Assembly: GCF_000648615.1 (NCBI RefSeq)
Contig: NZ_JFZC01000004.1
Coordinates: forward strand, 62,001-126,000
Length of the DNA: 64,000 nt
DNA from: Sporolactobacillus terrae DSM 11697
GTDB lineage: Bacteria; Bacillota; Bacilli; Bacillales; Sporolactobacillaceae
Direction of reading: 5' to 3'
Position 1 is the stretch's first letter. The number at the start of each line of letters is the position of its first letter. The position numbers and the translations under genes were made by a program. The notes beneath the pieces were generated by a model that saw only the letters and a list, made by a program, of their open reading frames with translations, was not told the origin of the DNA and did no database searches. This document shows, piece after piece, positions 1-7,536 of the stretch.

Positions 1-35
1 GCGGGATCGTTTGACGATTCTAAAGGTTTATTCAT
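1..35 (-). CDS. Partial gene, N-terminus only, divergent from the MarR gene
   Basis: Reading the minus strand from 35 gives an open frame MNKPLESSNDP that runs off the left edge. An AAGGAGGAGA ribosome binding site lies at 51-60, about 15 bases before the ATG, which is a long spacing. Eleven residues do not identify a product. Genes divergent from MarR regulators are often efflux pumps, but that is only context. A small hairpin (AGCAAGG/CCTTGCT, 73-89) lies in its leader. Confidence 0.55.
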   Translation of the reverse strand, partial: MNKPLESSNDP

Positions 36-130
36 ACTACTAATAACAAATCTCCTCCTTAGAGTAAAAAGCAGCAAGGAAACCTTGCTTGTTCATGCAT
101 ACAGATCAATTTGTTGGAATTAACCCGCGA

Positions 131-147
131 TCAGTCAAGTTTGACCA
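131..147. promoter_or_regulatory. Candidate MarR operator
   Basis: The 12-base inverted repeat GTCAA-GT-TTGAC sits in the divergent intergenic region between the partial minus-strand gene and the MarR gene. MarR-family dimers commonly bind short palindromes of this kind and autoregulate. Only one such site is seen, so the assignment is tentative. Confidence 0.3.
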
Positions 148-241
148 ACGAAGCGAAAATCCAACTCTTTTACTCTGTGTTTATCAGGGGCATTTTAAGT
201 TTAGCATTAAACCGATATTAAGTCAAAAAAGGTGAAATAAA

Positions 242-685
242 TTGAAAATAAGGACAACAGGAAATTCAACAGAAAACCTTTCGGAAACCGCAATCCAACT
301 GTGGTTTCAGCTGTCTCGTGCCTATCATGTTCAATTAAAAAGTTACAGTCAATTTCTAAAAAAATGGAACTTTACGATTTCTCAACTCGAACTGCTTGTT
401 AAAGTTGGGGGAAATGAACATGTCTCGCAAAAGCAGCTCGCTGAAATGATGTTTTTCACAAAAGGAAACATTACGCAGCTCATTATAAAGATGGAAAAAG
501 AAGGCTATTTGAACCGCGAACAAAACTGGAAGACAAAGTACATCCTGTTAACACAAAAGGGCAGAGCGGTGTATGAACAAATGATTCCTGAGCAGAGACA
601 ATTTTTCTTGAAGCGGTTTAAAGGATTATCGATCAAAGAACAAAAACAGTTCCTTCAGTTATTGAAAAAATTAGACAATCAGTAA
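242..685 (+). CDS. MarR family transcriptional regulator
   Basis: This 147-residue protein has the MarR winged-helix layout: an N-terminal dimerisation helix, a helix-turn-helix around residues 55-80 (VSQKQLAEMMFFTKGNITQL), a wing with NREQNWKTKYILLTQKG, and a C-terminal helix. It should bind DNA as a dimer and repress itself and probably the divergent partner. The start is TTG at 242, preceded by AAAAGGTGA at a normal distance. The ligand cannot be told from the sequence. The family call is firm; the target is inferred from divergent orientation. Confidence 0.9.
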   Translation: MKIRTTGNSTENLSETAIQLWFQLSRAYHVQLKSYSQFLKKWNFTISQLELLVKVGGNEHVSQKQLAEMMFFTKGNITQLIIKMEKEGYLNREQNWKTKYILLTQKGRAVYEQMIPEQRQFFLKRFKGLSIKEQKQFLQLLKKLDNQ

Positions 686-756
686 TTGTCGATGATTGAC
701 CGCATATAACATAAGTTTCGTTTTAAATAAACGTTTGTTTAATTGCTGTGTTCGCT

Positions 757-1062
757 TTATAAGCATCTGAGCGCAGCCTTTTTACAGCGATTTACATAAT
801 TCTGTCGATCAGCTTTAAAGAAACCAATGGGATCGATCCGGATAATAATGAGGGCAATCGGCCCAGTCTCAAGCAATTTATGACTAAAAACTGAGCTGAG
901 ATAAAAAGCATCCGTCTTGTCCTGTAGAAGACGATCTGTCAGCGTCTCTTTTGCAGGATAAGAAAGTATACGTTTTTCCCCGTCTTCAAACCAATAGACC
1001 CGTGTCTTGGCCGAGAATCCAAAGCGGAGGTACTCTGGCGCCAGCGGCAAGCAAGTACCCAC
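757..1062 (-). pseudogene. Possible decayed coding sequence of unknown family
   Basis: The minus-strand frame is protein-like (for example EYLRFGFSAKTRVYWFEDG, then a hydrophobic stretch GPIALIIIRIDPIGF). The only start is a GTG at 1062 with no ribosome binding site and a stop four codons upstream. In the adjacent frame upstream, the segment VVNLQPYVMGSCLRGAESSL also looks coding, so a frameshifted ancestor is plausible. I do not recognise the family. The rest of the 686-1304 gap holds only AT-rich sequence and the palindrome at 1191. Confidence 0.25.
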
Positions 1063-1190
1063 AGCGACGATTCAGCACCGCGAAGACACGAGCCCATCAC
1101 ATATGGCTGGAGATTAACGACCAGGTGCTCTTTGCCGGTTTTTCTTATTATTTTGTAGGTGTATTTTACGATATATGTACATCCCACATA

Positions 1191-1230
1191 GGTATATACA
1201 GAAAATATATGTATATTTTCTGTATATACC
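1191..1230. promoter_or_regulatory. 40-base near-perfect palindrome, candidate operator of the EXLDI-type gene
   Basis: Two 19-base arms (GGTATATACAGAAAATATA and its exact complement) are separated by the two bases TG. The palindrome lies about 75 bases upstream of the ribbon-helix-helix-type gene. AT-rich relatives of its half-site (TATACGTATA, GTGTATATTTATATGTAT) follow at 1239-1270. No T-run follows it, so it is not a simple terminator. Ribbon-helix-helix proteins usually bind tandem or inverted repeats in their own promoters, which makes an autoregulatory operator the best guess. Confidence 0.5.
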
Positions 1231-1304
1231 GCTTTTAATATACGTATAAAGCGTGTATATTTATATGTATAAACTAAGTAGGCGAAGAAAGGGAGCGTAC
1301 GTTG

Positions 1305-1847
1305 ATGCCGAATAAGACCATTTATGTTCCAGACGCTGATTTGGAAGTATTTGAACAAGCCCAAGAAGTATCCGGTAAAAATCTGTCCGCTACGATTGTA
1401 CAGGCACTCCGCTTTTATACAAAGATCGGAGAGGGGAAAGGTTTTGAACATATTGAAGTCTCTGTAGGTGAAGATGGTTATTATAAAAGGAAACGATTCA
1501 TCGGACGTGAACTTGCTTCTGCCAGTGTGCACGATGAGGATCATTCAATACTAACAACCTATACGGTTTATGAAACGACCCATGGCCGATACGCTGTCTA
1601 CATCCGCGAACAGAAGCGTATCCCTTTGGAACAATCGATTGAAAACGAACTGCGAAAAAGGATTATGGAGAAAATTGCAGGAGAAAGTACCAGTGGTCTT
1701 TCGCTGACGGCCGAATCGGATGATCTGATCCCAGATAAACGGATTTTAAGTGTTTATAACTCCATTGATGACCTTATCGGCAAGGTGCCCACTGATTTAT
1801 ACCATGCCTTGCATGAAATCAAAGATGGAGAATTTCTTGATATCTAA
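1305..1847 (+). CDS. EXLDI-type protein with ribbon-helix-helix N-terminus
   Basis: The product is 180 residues. The N-terminus (NKTIYVPDADLEVFEQAQE, then SGKNLSATIVQALRFY) has the beta-strand/helix/helix pattern of a ribbon-helix-helix DNA-binding domain. The protein ends with GEFLDI, matching the EXLDI C-terminal signature of a small uncharacterised bacterial family. GAAAGGGAG at 1286-1294 supports ATG 1305; a TTG three bases upstream is possible. It is a single gene behind the large palindrome at 1191-1230, so self-regulation is likely. The function of the C-terminal domain is unknown. Confidence 0.72.
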   Translation: MPNKTIYVPDADLEVFEQAQEVSGKNLSATIVQALRFYTKIGEGKGFEHIEVSVGEDGYYKRKRFIGRELASASVHDEDHSILTTYTVYETTHGRYAVYIREQKRIPLEQSIENELRKRIMEKIAGESTSGLSLTAESDDLIPDKRILSVYNSIDDLIGKVPTDLYHALHEIKDGEFLDI

Positions 1848-1885
1848 CCATTTCTTGAGTCGACAAAAGGCAGGTGCTTGTTTCT

Positions 1886-2842
1886 GTGATACGGATACTG
1901 ACTCATGATCAGCAGAATCAATTGGTTTCAAACTTGGCTCTTTCAAAATTAGCATCCGCGGATTCGGACAACTTTTGGCTGGACATCAGTGCGGCAACGG
2001 AAGAAGAGCTAAAAGAAGTCAAACATTTCTTTCCAGAGTTTTACCGGCAGAATAAGCTTGTTCAAAAACAGCCCAATCGTCCGCAACTGAAATTATTCAA
2101 GGACAGCTACTCTGTTTCAATGCGCGTGATCAGTCCGAATACATTGAAGACGCATGAACTCTATCTATATGTCAGTGAGCAAAAGCTTATCACCTTTCAC
2201 CGAAAAAATTTGAAAGCAGTCAATGATGTTTGGCATGATTGCAGATCCGATCAACAGTTTCAACCCGAACACATTCCTGAAGAGATCTTACGTCGATTGA
2301 TGAGCAGACTGATCGATCAATATATTATGGCTGTCAATGATCTTGAGGATCAGATTGATGACCTGGACTTGAATGCAAAAAATGAGCCGATCCATAAACT
2401 CAACCGCAAAGTTTTTCAGTTACGCAGTCAATTGCTTAGTTTTCGCCGCGTCATTGCACCATTAATGGATATCATTCACCGGATCATCGGCTCTGCAATG
2501 ATTAAGACAAGCCGGGATCAGGAACTTTTTTTGCGCGATATCAATGAAAATTTAAGTCGGCTGACACATATGATTGAATCGAATTTGGAAATCACTTCGG
2601 ATATTCGCGACAGTTATCTGTCGTTGACGACATACCGTATGAATCGAATTATGCAAACATTGACCGTCATTACAACGATCTTCATGCCTTTAACATTTAT
2701 TGTCGGCATTTATGGGATGAATTTCGCGTATATGCCGGAACTGAACTTGCGATACGGTTATTTTATTGTTCTAGGCGTGATGGCTGTGATTGCGCTCATC
2801 ATGTTTTATTGGTTCCGCAAAAAAGGCTGGTTTGATAAGTAA
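1886..2842 (+). CDS. corA: CorA family magnesium/divalent cation transporter
   Basis: This 318-residue protein has a long soluble alpha/beta and coiled-coil region followed by two C-terminal membrane helices. The family signature YGMN sits between them (IYGMNFAYMPEL), and a short basic tail (FRKKGWFDK) closes the protein. CorA proteins form pentameric Mg2+ or Co2+/Ni2+/Zn2+ channels in the membrane. AGGCAGG at 1868-1874 favours GTG 1886 over the GTG at 1874. It is monocistronic with its own terminator at 2866. The exact metal cannot be told from sequence. Confidence 0.92.
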   Translation: MIRILTHDQQNQLVSNLALSKLASADSDNFWLDISAATEEELKEVKHFFPEFYRQNKLVQKQPNRPQLKLFKDSYSVSMRVISPNTLKTHELYLYVSEQKLITFHRKNLKAVNDVWHDCRSDQQFQPEHIPEEILRRLMSRLIDQYIMAVNDLEDQIDDLDLNAKNEPIHKLNRKVFQLRSQLLSFRRVIAPLMDIIHRIIGSAMIKTSRDQELFLRDINENLSRLTHMIESNLEITSDIRDSYLSLTTYRMNRIMQTLTVITTIFMPLTFIVGIYGMNFAYMPELNLRYGYFIVLGVMAVIALIMFYWFRKKGWFDK

Positions 2843-2865
2843 ATAAAGTATTGGGTTCCATTCGT

Positions 2866-2888
2866 CCTGCTTTGAGCAGGTCTTTTTT
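2866..2888 (+). terminator. Rho-independent terminator after corA
   Basis: CCTGC-TTTGA-GCAGG hairpin directly followed by TCTTTTTT, 23 bases after the corA stop codon. Confidence 0.8.
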
Positions 2889-2990
2889 GCAGCGACGCAG
2901 TCTTGATAGGCTAGTGCTAGCTGTGATCCAAGTGTTATACTCGTTTACACAAGCAGTCTATTTAATCAAATAAGGGAGTGTATCATTGTA

Positions 2991-3563
2991 GTGGATGAAT
3001 TAAAGTCTCGTATTCGCAAGGATGGAACAGTGATTAATTCGGAAATTCTGAAAGTTGATCGATTTCTCAATCATCAAATTGATCCGCAATTAATGAAAGC
3101 GATTGGCAAAGCTTTCGCCATACACTTTCAAAATGCCGGGATTACAAAAGTTTTGACTATTGAATCTTCCGGAATTGCACCGGCACTAATGACCGGCTTA
3201 GAAATGAATGTCCCCGTACTGTTTGCGCGCAAGAAAAAATCGTTAACGATTAATGAGGACAGCTTAACAACCGACGTTTATTCATTTACGAAAAAGGTAC
3301 ATAACACTGTATTACTTGAAAAAGATACGATTATTAAAGAAGATCATGTCTTAATCATTGATGATTTTTTAGCTAATGGTGAAGCTGCACTTGGTTTGAC
3401 TCGCCTCGTTGAGTTAGCAGGTGCTGCTGTCTCAGGAATCGGCATCGTCATTGAAAAATCGTTTCAACAGGGGCGAGGCAGACTTGACCGGGCTGGCTAT
3501 GCCGTCTATTCGTTAGCGCGTATCGCTTCTTTGAACGATCATCACGTCCAGTTTTTGGACTAA
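2991..3563 (+). CDS. xpt: Xanthine phosphoribosyltransferase
   Basis: This 190-residue protein transfers phosphoribose from PRPP to xanthine, giving XMP in purine salvage. The PRPP-binding motif is VLIIDDFLANGEA (about residues 124-136), and the N-terminal ESSGIAPA and FARKKKSLT segments are typical of Xpt. The start is GTG 2991 after AAGGGAGTG. In B. subtilis xpt follows a guanine riboswitch; the roughly 100 bases upstream here contain no purine aptamer that I can see. It lies 25 bases upstream of the nucleotidase gene, and both may form a salvage operon. Confidence 0.95.
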   Translation: MDELKSRIRKDGTVINSEILKVDRFLNHQIDPQLMKAIGKAFAIHFQNAGITKVLTIESSGIAPALMTGLEMNVPVLFARKKKSLTINEDSLTTDVYSFTKKVHNTVLLEKDTIIKEDHVLIIDDFLANGEAALGLTRLVELAGAAVSGIGIVIEKSFQQGRGRLDRAGYAVYSLARIASLNDHHVQFLD

Positions 3564-3588
3564 ACTAAACACTTACTGAGAGGAAAAC

Positions 3589-4284
3589 ATGCATCCTTAT
3601 AAATTTTTATTGTTTGATGTGGACGATACACTGCTTGACTTTGGGGAAACGGAAAAGTTAGCACTTCGGCTGCTGTTCAAAAAACAAAACATTCAATTGA
3701 CTTCGGAAATTGAAAATTATTATAGAAAGATGAACAAAAAAATGTGGCGCAACTTCGAAAAGGGCGATATAACACGTGATGAATTATTATTCACCCGTTT
3801 TTCAAAACTTTTCAAAGCATTTGGCAAAACAGTGGATGGAATTGCTATGGAGAAAAACTACCGTCATTTTCTTGGTGAGGCTCATCCATTGGTTCCGGGC
3901 GCACGTCGCGCATTGGAGAAGTTAAAGCGCCATTTTGATTTGTATGTCGTTACGAACGGCGTCGCCGATACACAGCGGAAACGACTGGCAGATGCAGCAC
4001 TGACGCCTTTCTTTAGGGCGATCTTTGTGTCTGAAGATACGGGTTATCATAAACCGGATCAACGTTTTTTTGAGTATGTAGCACGCCACATTCCCAATTT
4101 CACTTCTGAACATGCACTAATTATTGGTGATTCACCGATTTCCGACATGTATGGCGGAAATCGAGCCGGAATGGACACATGCTGGTTCAATCCAAATCAT
4201 TTGAACAATCCGCTTGATTTGAAACCTACTTATGAAATTGATGATTTAAAGCAGTTGTCCACGATTGTCCTCAAATCGGAATAG
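3589..4284 (+). CDS. YjjG-family HAD pyrimidine 5'-nucleotidase
   Basis: The 231-residue protein carries the haloacid-dehalogenase motifs in order: DVDDTLLDF near residue 10 (nucleophile Asp), VVTNG near 121, the Lys of YHKPD, and IIGDSPISDMYGG near 180. The alpha-helical cap between motifs I and II fits the YjjG/YfnB group, which dephosphorylates noncanonical pyrimidine nucleotides. The ATG at 3589 follows GAGAGGAAAAC. Its position just after xpt suggests a nucleotide-salvage or house-cleaning role. Substrate specificity is inferred from the family. Confidence 0.88.
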   Translation: MHPYKFLLFDVDDTLLDFGETEKLALRLLFKKQNIQLTSEIENYYRKMNKKMWRNFEKGDITRDELLFTRFSKLFKAFGKTVDGIAMEKNYRHFLGEAHPLVPGARRALEKLKRHFDLYVVTNGVADTQRKRLADAALTPFFRAIFVSEDTGYHKPDQRFFEYVARHIPNFTSEHALIIGDSPISDMYGGNRAGMDTCWFNPNHLNNPLDLKPTYEIDDLKQLSTIVLKSE

Positions 4285-4304
4285 CTCAGGATACCTTAAA
4301 TTAT

Positions 4305-4314
4305 TTATGTAAAC
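4305..4314. other. dif-like half-site next to xerS
   Basis: TTATGTAAAC equals the XerD-side arm of the B. subtilis dif site. It lies in the 53-base gap between the nucleotidase gene and the 3' end of the xerS-like gene. The opposite arm (ACCTTAAATT region) matches poorly. XerS systems use atypical asymmetric dif sites located near xerS, so the position is suggestive only. Confidence 0.25.
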
Positions 4315-4316
4315 AA

Positions 4317-4348
4317 ATCACACCTGATCATGCGCGATCAGGTGTGAT
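4317..4348 (-). terminator. Strong hairpin at the 3' end of xerS
   Basis: Perfect 13-base arms (ATCACACCTGATC/GATCAGGTGTGAT) with a six-base loop span the xerS stop codon. On the minus strand the hairpin is followed by TTGTTTAC, a weak T-tract. It probably terminates xerS and may also stop readthrough from the convergent nucleotidase gene. Confidence 0.6.
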
Positions 4349-5411
4349 CCATATTATCGACTGCACGCTTCAGTTCATCATTTGATAAATGCGTGTAGAT
4401 CATGGTGGTTTGGATCGATGAGTGCCCAAGCTGACGACGGAGCTTAGGAATATCGTTGTTTTCCGCTTGATAACGTGTTGCAAACGAGTGACGCAATTTG
4501 TGTACAGAGAGGGAAGGCTTGCCAAAGGCGATGGCATACTTTTTAACCAGATTCTCAATCGCCCGCGCGCTGAGTCGCCGTGTTGTCCCTTTTGGACCCA
4601 TCGATGCAGCGACAAACAACGCTTGGTTCGAAGCCGGCAGCCGATACTTTTTTGCACGTACATTTAGATAATCTTCAAGATCCAACTCTGCTTGTTCACT
4701 GAAAAATACATATTGTTCTTTATTTCCTTTTCGCACAACACGAACCATTCGTTTTTGGAAATCAACATCATGTAAGTCAAGACCAACCACCTCGGAGAGC
4801 CGAAGGCCTGATCCAAGGATCAGTGAGATAATCGCGGTATCGCGTTCAGCATTTTGCGTATGAAAATTTAACAGCTTCCGATTGTCCTTGACCGTTTCGC
4901 GATAATCGCTCGCCACAAATTGACGGAATGCCTCGTATTCATCATGCCAAAGGATTTTCCCAGCCATTTTTTGAGCAACTGTTTCTTGATCTTCCTTAAT
5001 CTTATTAAATGAAATTTTCGCCATCACATTACGTGTAAGGTATGGCTTTAGCTCACTTGTCTCAGCAATATTTTGTAAATAGTTAAAAAGTGATTTTAAT
5101 GAGGACAGCTTTCGGTTCATGGTAAACTTGTCATTTTGCAGCCGAAATTGGAGGTAGGAAAGGAAATTCTCGATCGACTGGGGCGTTAATTTCTCGAGAC
5201 AGTCCAAGGGTACCGACGTACGATCGCCTTGGTGAAATCCTTCAGCGATCATCCAATCAAAAAAGATCAAGTAGTCATGACAATAGTTGAGCAATGATCG
5301 AGGGGACATCACCCTCATTTTTTTATCCACGTATTCGCGAACATACCAGGGAAGACGCGCTGTTTTTTCATCAATTCGTTCATAAAGATGTTGTGAACGT
5401 TCGTCAGCCAT
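4338..5411 (-). CDS. xerS: XerS-type tyrosine site-specific recombinase
   Basis: The 357-residue protein has an N-terminal SAM-like core-binding domain (residues 1-140, containing LPWYVREYV and LNYCHDYLIFFDWM) and a C-terminal catalytic domain. The catalytic residues are visible: Arg in GSGLRLSEVVGL, HKLRHSFATR (H-x-x-R), GH in LRRQLGHSSI, and nucleophile Tyr in TTMIYTHLS. Length and the N-terminal motif fit XerS, the single-recombinase chromosome-dimer resolution enzyme known from streptococci. ATG 5411 follows GGAGGCATCCTT. XerD-type alternatives are shorter (about 300 residues). Confidence 0.85.
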   Translation of the reverse strand: MADERSQHLYERIDEKTARLPWYVREYVDKKMRVMSPRSLLNYCHDYLIFFDWMIAEGFHQGDRTSVPLDCLEKLTPQSIENFLSYLQFRLQNDKFTMNRKLSSLKSLFNYLQNIAETSELKPYLTRNVMAKISFNKIKEDQETVAQKMAGKILWHDEYEAFRQFVASDYRETVKDNRKLLNFHTQNAERDTAIISLILGSGLRLSEVVGLDLHDVDFQKRMVRVVRKGNKEQYVFFSEQAELDLEDYLNVRAKKYRLPASNQALFVAASMGPKGTTRRLSARAIENLVKKYAIAFGKPSLSVHKLRHSFATRYQAENNDIPKLRRQLGHSSIQTTMIYTHLSNDELKRAVDNMDHT

Positions 5412-5628
5412 AAGGATGCCTCCATATAAATGGTAATATTTAACATATATAGAATAACATAATGATAGCGGTTTAGCAAATATTTTACGAAGTAAATGCT
5501 GGACAATTCAAGATTCATCAACAATAATCTTGAGCAGATGTGACATTCATCATCTTTTTTTCGGATTCTGCTTTTCTTTTCACGTCAATCCATGCTATAT
5601 TGTAAGGGATGATTAATGTAATAGTCAT

Positions 5629-5702
5629 ATCGTGTGTAACTGGCGTAGCATGGGGAACCATGAGGGAGCACATGAGGTAATGATAAGCCGTACGCCTGGG
5701 CA
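5629..5702 (+). promoter_or_regulatory. ZTP (pfl) riboswitch upstream of folD
   Basis: The conserved pieces of the pfl motif occur in order: CGTGTGTAACTGGCG at 5631, TGGGGAACCATGAGGGAGC at 5651-5669, and CCGTACGCCTGGGCA ending at 5702. ZTP/ZMP aptamers sense the AICAR-type alarmone that builds up when 10-formyl-THF is short, and they commonly control folD and other one-carbon genes. The aptamer runs directly into a terminator at 5703, so ligand binding should turn transcription on. Confidence 0.92.
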
Positions 5703-5737
5703 AAGTATTTGGAGAAGACCAACCAAATACTTTTTTT
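5703..5737 (+). terminator. ZTP riboswitch expression-platform terminator
   Basis: AAGTATTTGG/CCAAATACTT hairpin with a T7 tail, starting one base after the conserved aptamer core. This is the usual arrangement of a transcriptional ON switch. Confidence 0.88.
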
Positions 5738-5760
5738 ATTTGTTTATGGAGGTGTATCCA

Positions 5761-6639
5761 TTGGGAAAATTGCTTGAGACAGCGGCACTTGCAAGTGAAA
5801 TATTGGATCACTTAAGTATAGAAGTTAAGCAACTGAAAGAGAAGGGAATTGAACCCACTATATCTGTGATTGTTGTTCAGGGCGATCCTGCGTCAGAATG
5901 CTATGCGAAAGTTAAACAAAGAATTGCGCGCAGACTGGGCATTCGTTATTTGCTCACCTTCGTTCATTCACAAGTAACGGAAACAGAACTTCTTGAACGC
6001 ATTAAATGGCTGAACCGTTGTCCGACAATTCACGGCATCATTTTGGAACTTCCACTTCCGAAACATCTTGATGCAGCGCGCTTGGCAGCGGCCATTTCTC
6101 CTGAAAAAGATATTGACGGCCTGACACCGTCAAATAAACTCGCTTGTTTTACCGGCAATAAAGGGCTGTACCCAGCAACTCCGTTAGCATGTATCCGAAT
6201 CATGAACTATTTCGGCTATACGCTTGAAGGAAAGAATGTTACGTTAATTGGACATGGCGAGACCGTAGGCAAGCCGCTCGTACAACTTTTGTTGCGTGAA
6301 AATGCAACGTTGACCGTTTGTCATAAATACACAAAGGACCTGCGAATGCATATTGAAAAAGCTGATGTTCTCATTACAGCAGTGGGGAAGGTCGGCCTAA
6401 TATCGGCTGACATGGTTCATCGCAATTTAATCATCATTGATGCCGGTATCAGCGAAACGAAGAACGGGATTATGGGTGATGTGCAGCCTGAGGTAGCAGA
6501 ATTCGTTAAAGCAATGACACCTGTTCCAGGCGGCGTTGGTAAAGTAACGACCATGCTCTTATTTGAAAATCTAATCAAAGCGGTGCATCTGCAAACGAGT
6601 AAAAGAAAAAGGGAGGTTGACCAGCGTGAAAGTCTTTGA
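5761..6639 (+). CDS. folD: Divergent FolD: methylene-THF dehydrogenase/cyclohydrolase
   Basis: This is a 292-residue FolD-family protein that should interconvert 5,10-methylene-, methenyl- and 10-formyl-THF in the cytosol. TTG 5761 follows GGAGGTG and matches the family N-terminus. The catalytic Lys (ECYAKVK), the Asp of KDIDG and the C-terminal TPVPGGVG are kept. Several normally invariant positions differ: VQLPLP is LELPLP (Gln to Glu), the Rossmann GRSxxVGxP is GHGETVGKP, and GVGPMT is GVGKVT. The downstream fchA gene overlaps by 14 bases, so the cyclohydrolase step may be delegated. The activity split is inference. Confidence 0.88.
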   Translation: MGKLLETAALASEILDHLSIEVKQLKEKGIEPTISVIVVQGDPASECYAKVKQRIARRLGIRYLLTFVHSQVTETELLERIKWLNRCPTIHGIILELPLPKHLDAARLAAAISPEKDIDGLTPSNKLACFTGNKGLYPATPLACIRIMNYFGYTLEGKNVTLIGHGETVGKPLVQLLLRENATLTVCHKYTKDLRMHIEKADVLITAVGKVGLISADMVHRNLIIIDAGISETKNGIMGDVQPEVAEFVKAMTPVPGGVGKVTTMLLFENLIKAVHLQTSKRKREVDQRESL

Positions 6640-7252
6640 CCAATCCATTCGCCAATTTATTGAGGCTGCGTGTTCCGCATCACCAACGCCCGGAGGCGGC
6701 AGCGTCGCTGCGGTAAGCGCCGCACTCGGTGCATCAATGGGTTCCATGGTTGCCAGCCTTTCGACAGGTACACGTTTTGAAAAAAATGCAGCTCAGATGA
6801 ATACAATCATTGCACAGATAAAAACCGCTATTGATGAATTCGAACAAATAGCAAAACAGGATATGGAATCATTCCGTTTGTTTATGGACGCTTTGAAAAT
6901 GCCAAAAGACACCGATGAGAAACGTGCACAACGTTCCGAGTGTTTGCAGCAAGCAGCGATTCAAGCAGCAAATGTTCCGCTCAGACTAATGACTCAAAGC
7001 CGGGATATCATGGCACTGCTTGAAAAAGCCTCGCAAATTTATAACAAGAATGTGATTTCAGACCTTGGCGTGGCCGTCATTACGCTTGATGCAGCGATTC
7101 AATCGGCTTGGCTGACCGTTAAAATCAACTTATCATCAATCAAAAATGAAAAAACAAACAGCAATTATGAAAAACAAGGGATGCATTTATTAAATGATGC
7201 ACAAAAAATCAAACAGTCGGTCATGAACGTTGTCATGGATAAAATCGGCTGA
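6626..7252 (+). CDS. fchA: Methenyl-THF cyclohydrolase / formimino-THF cyclodeaminase family protein
   Basis: The 208-residue all-alpha protein has the family signature SPTPGGGSVAA near residue 20, then conserved helices ending in the YNKNVISDLGVAV and NLSSIKN region. FchA enzymes hydrolyse 5,10-methenyl-THF to 10-formyl-THF or deaminate 5-formimino-THF. GGGAGG at 6611-6616 points to GTG 6626, so it overlaps folD by 14 bases and is probably translationally coupled. It shares the ZTP riboswitch. No histidine-degradation genes are nearby, which favours the cyclohydrolase role. Confidence 0.85.
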   Translation: MKVFDQSIRQFIEAACSASPTPGGGSVAAVSAALGASMGSMVASLSTGTRFEKNAAQMNTIIAQIKTAIDEFEQIAKQDMESFRLFMDALKMPKDTDEKRAQRSECLQQAAIQAANVPLRLMTQSRDIMALLEKASQIYNKNVISDLGVAVITLDAAIQSAWLTVKINLSSIKNEKTNSNYEKQGMHLLNDAQKIKQSVMNVVMDKIG

Positions 7253-7536
7253 TGGAGGCATCATTTTTAAATCCTCGGACTTTACTTCGTCAAAATTATA
7301 TTTTACGTAGTAATCTAGCGGCGAGATTTTTACCCCTTCTTGAATAAGATTGATTACTTTTATTCTTTGCTTTTAAGATTAAAGAGTTGCAAAAGTTTAT
7401 GCAGCTCATTATATTGTTCTTGATTGTTCTTGGACTTTAACGGCATCTATATTTTATCGCGTCTCTTGTCAAAGAGCTGTCAATGCTATGACGAGACGCA
7501 TACTTATGAACGATGAATCTTATTGTCAAACGCTGG
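7253..7536. other. Noncoding gap after fchA with one hairpin
   Basis: No credible coding frame is seen. An imperfect hairpin (GCGTCTC at 7459-7465 with GAGACGC at 7493-7499, plus TTGTCA/TGAC next to the loop) has no adjacent T-run. The gap may hold decayed sequence continuous with the remnant that follows. Confidence 0.35.

Noticed and set aside
939-1544. 201-codon minus-strand frame overlapping the EXLDI gene
   Set aside because: It is antisense to a well-supported gene and palindrome and lacks a ribosome binding site; only its 3' part may belong to a decayed gene.
2889-2990. Guanine riboswitch before xpt
   Set aside because: No purine-aptamer loop motifs and too little space before the ribosome binding site.
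5482-5497. ATTTTACGAAGTAAAT upstream of xerS as the dif site
   Set aside because: The palindrome is imperfect and does not match either Xer arm; it more likely belongs to the promoter region.
5632-5760. Extended N-terminus of FolD
   Set aside because: The frame is open through the ZTP aptamer and terminator; the family N-terminus and GGAGGTG place the start at TTG 5761.
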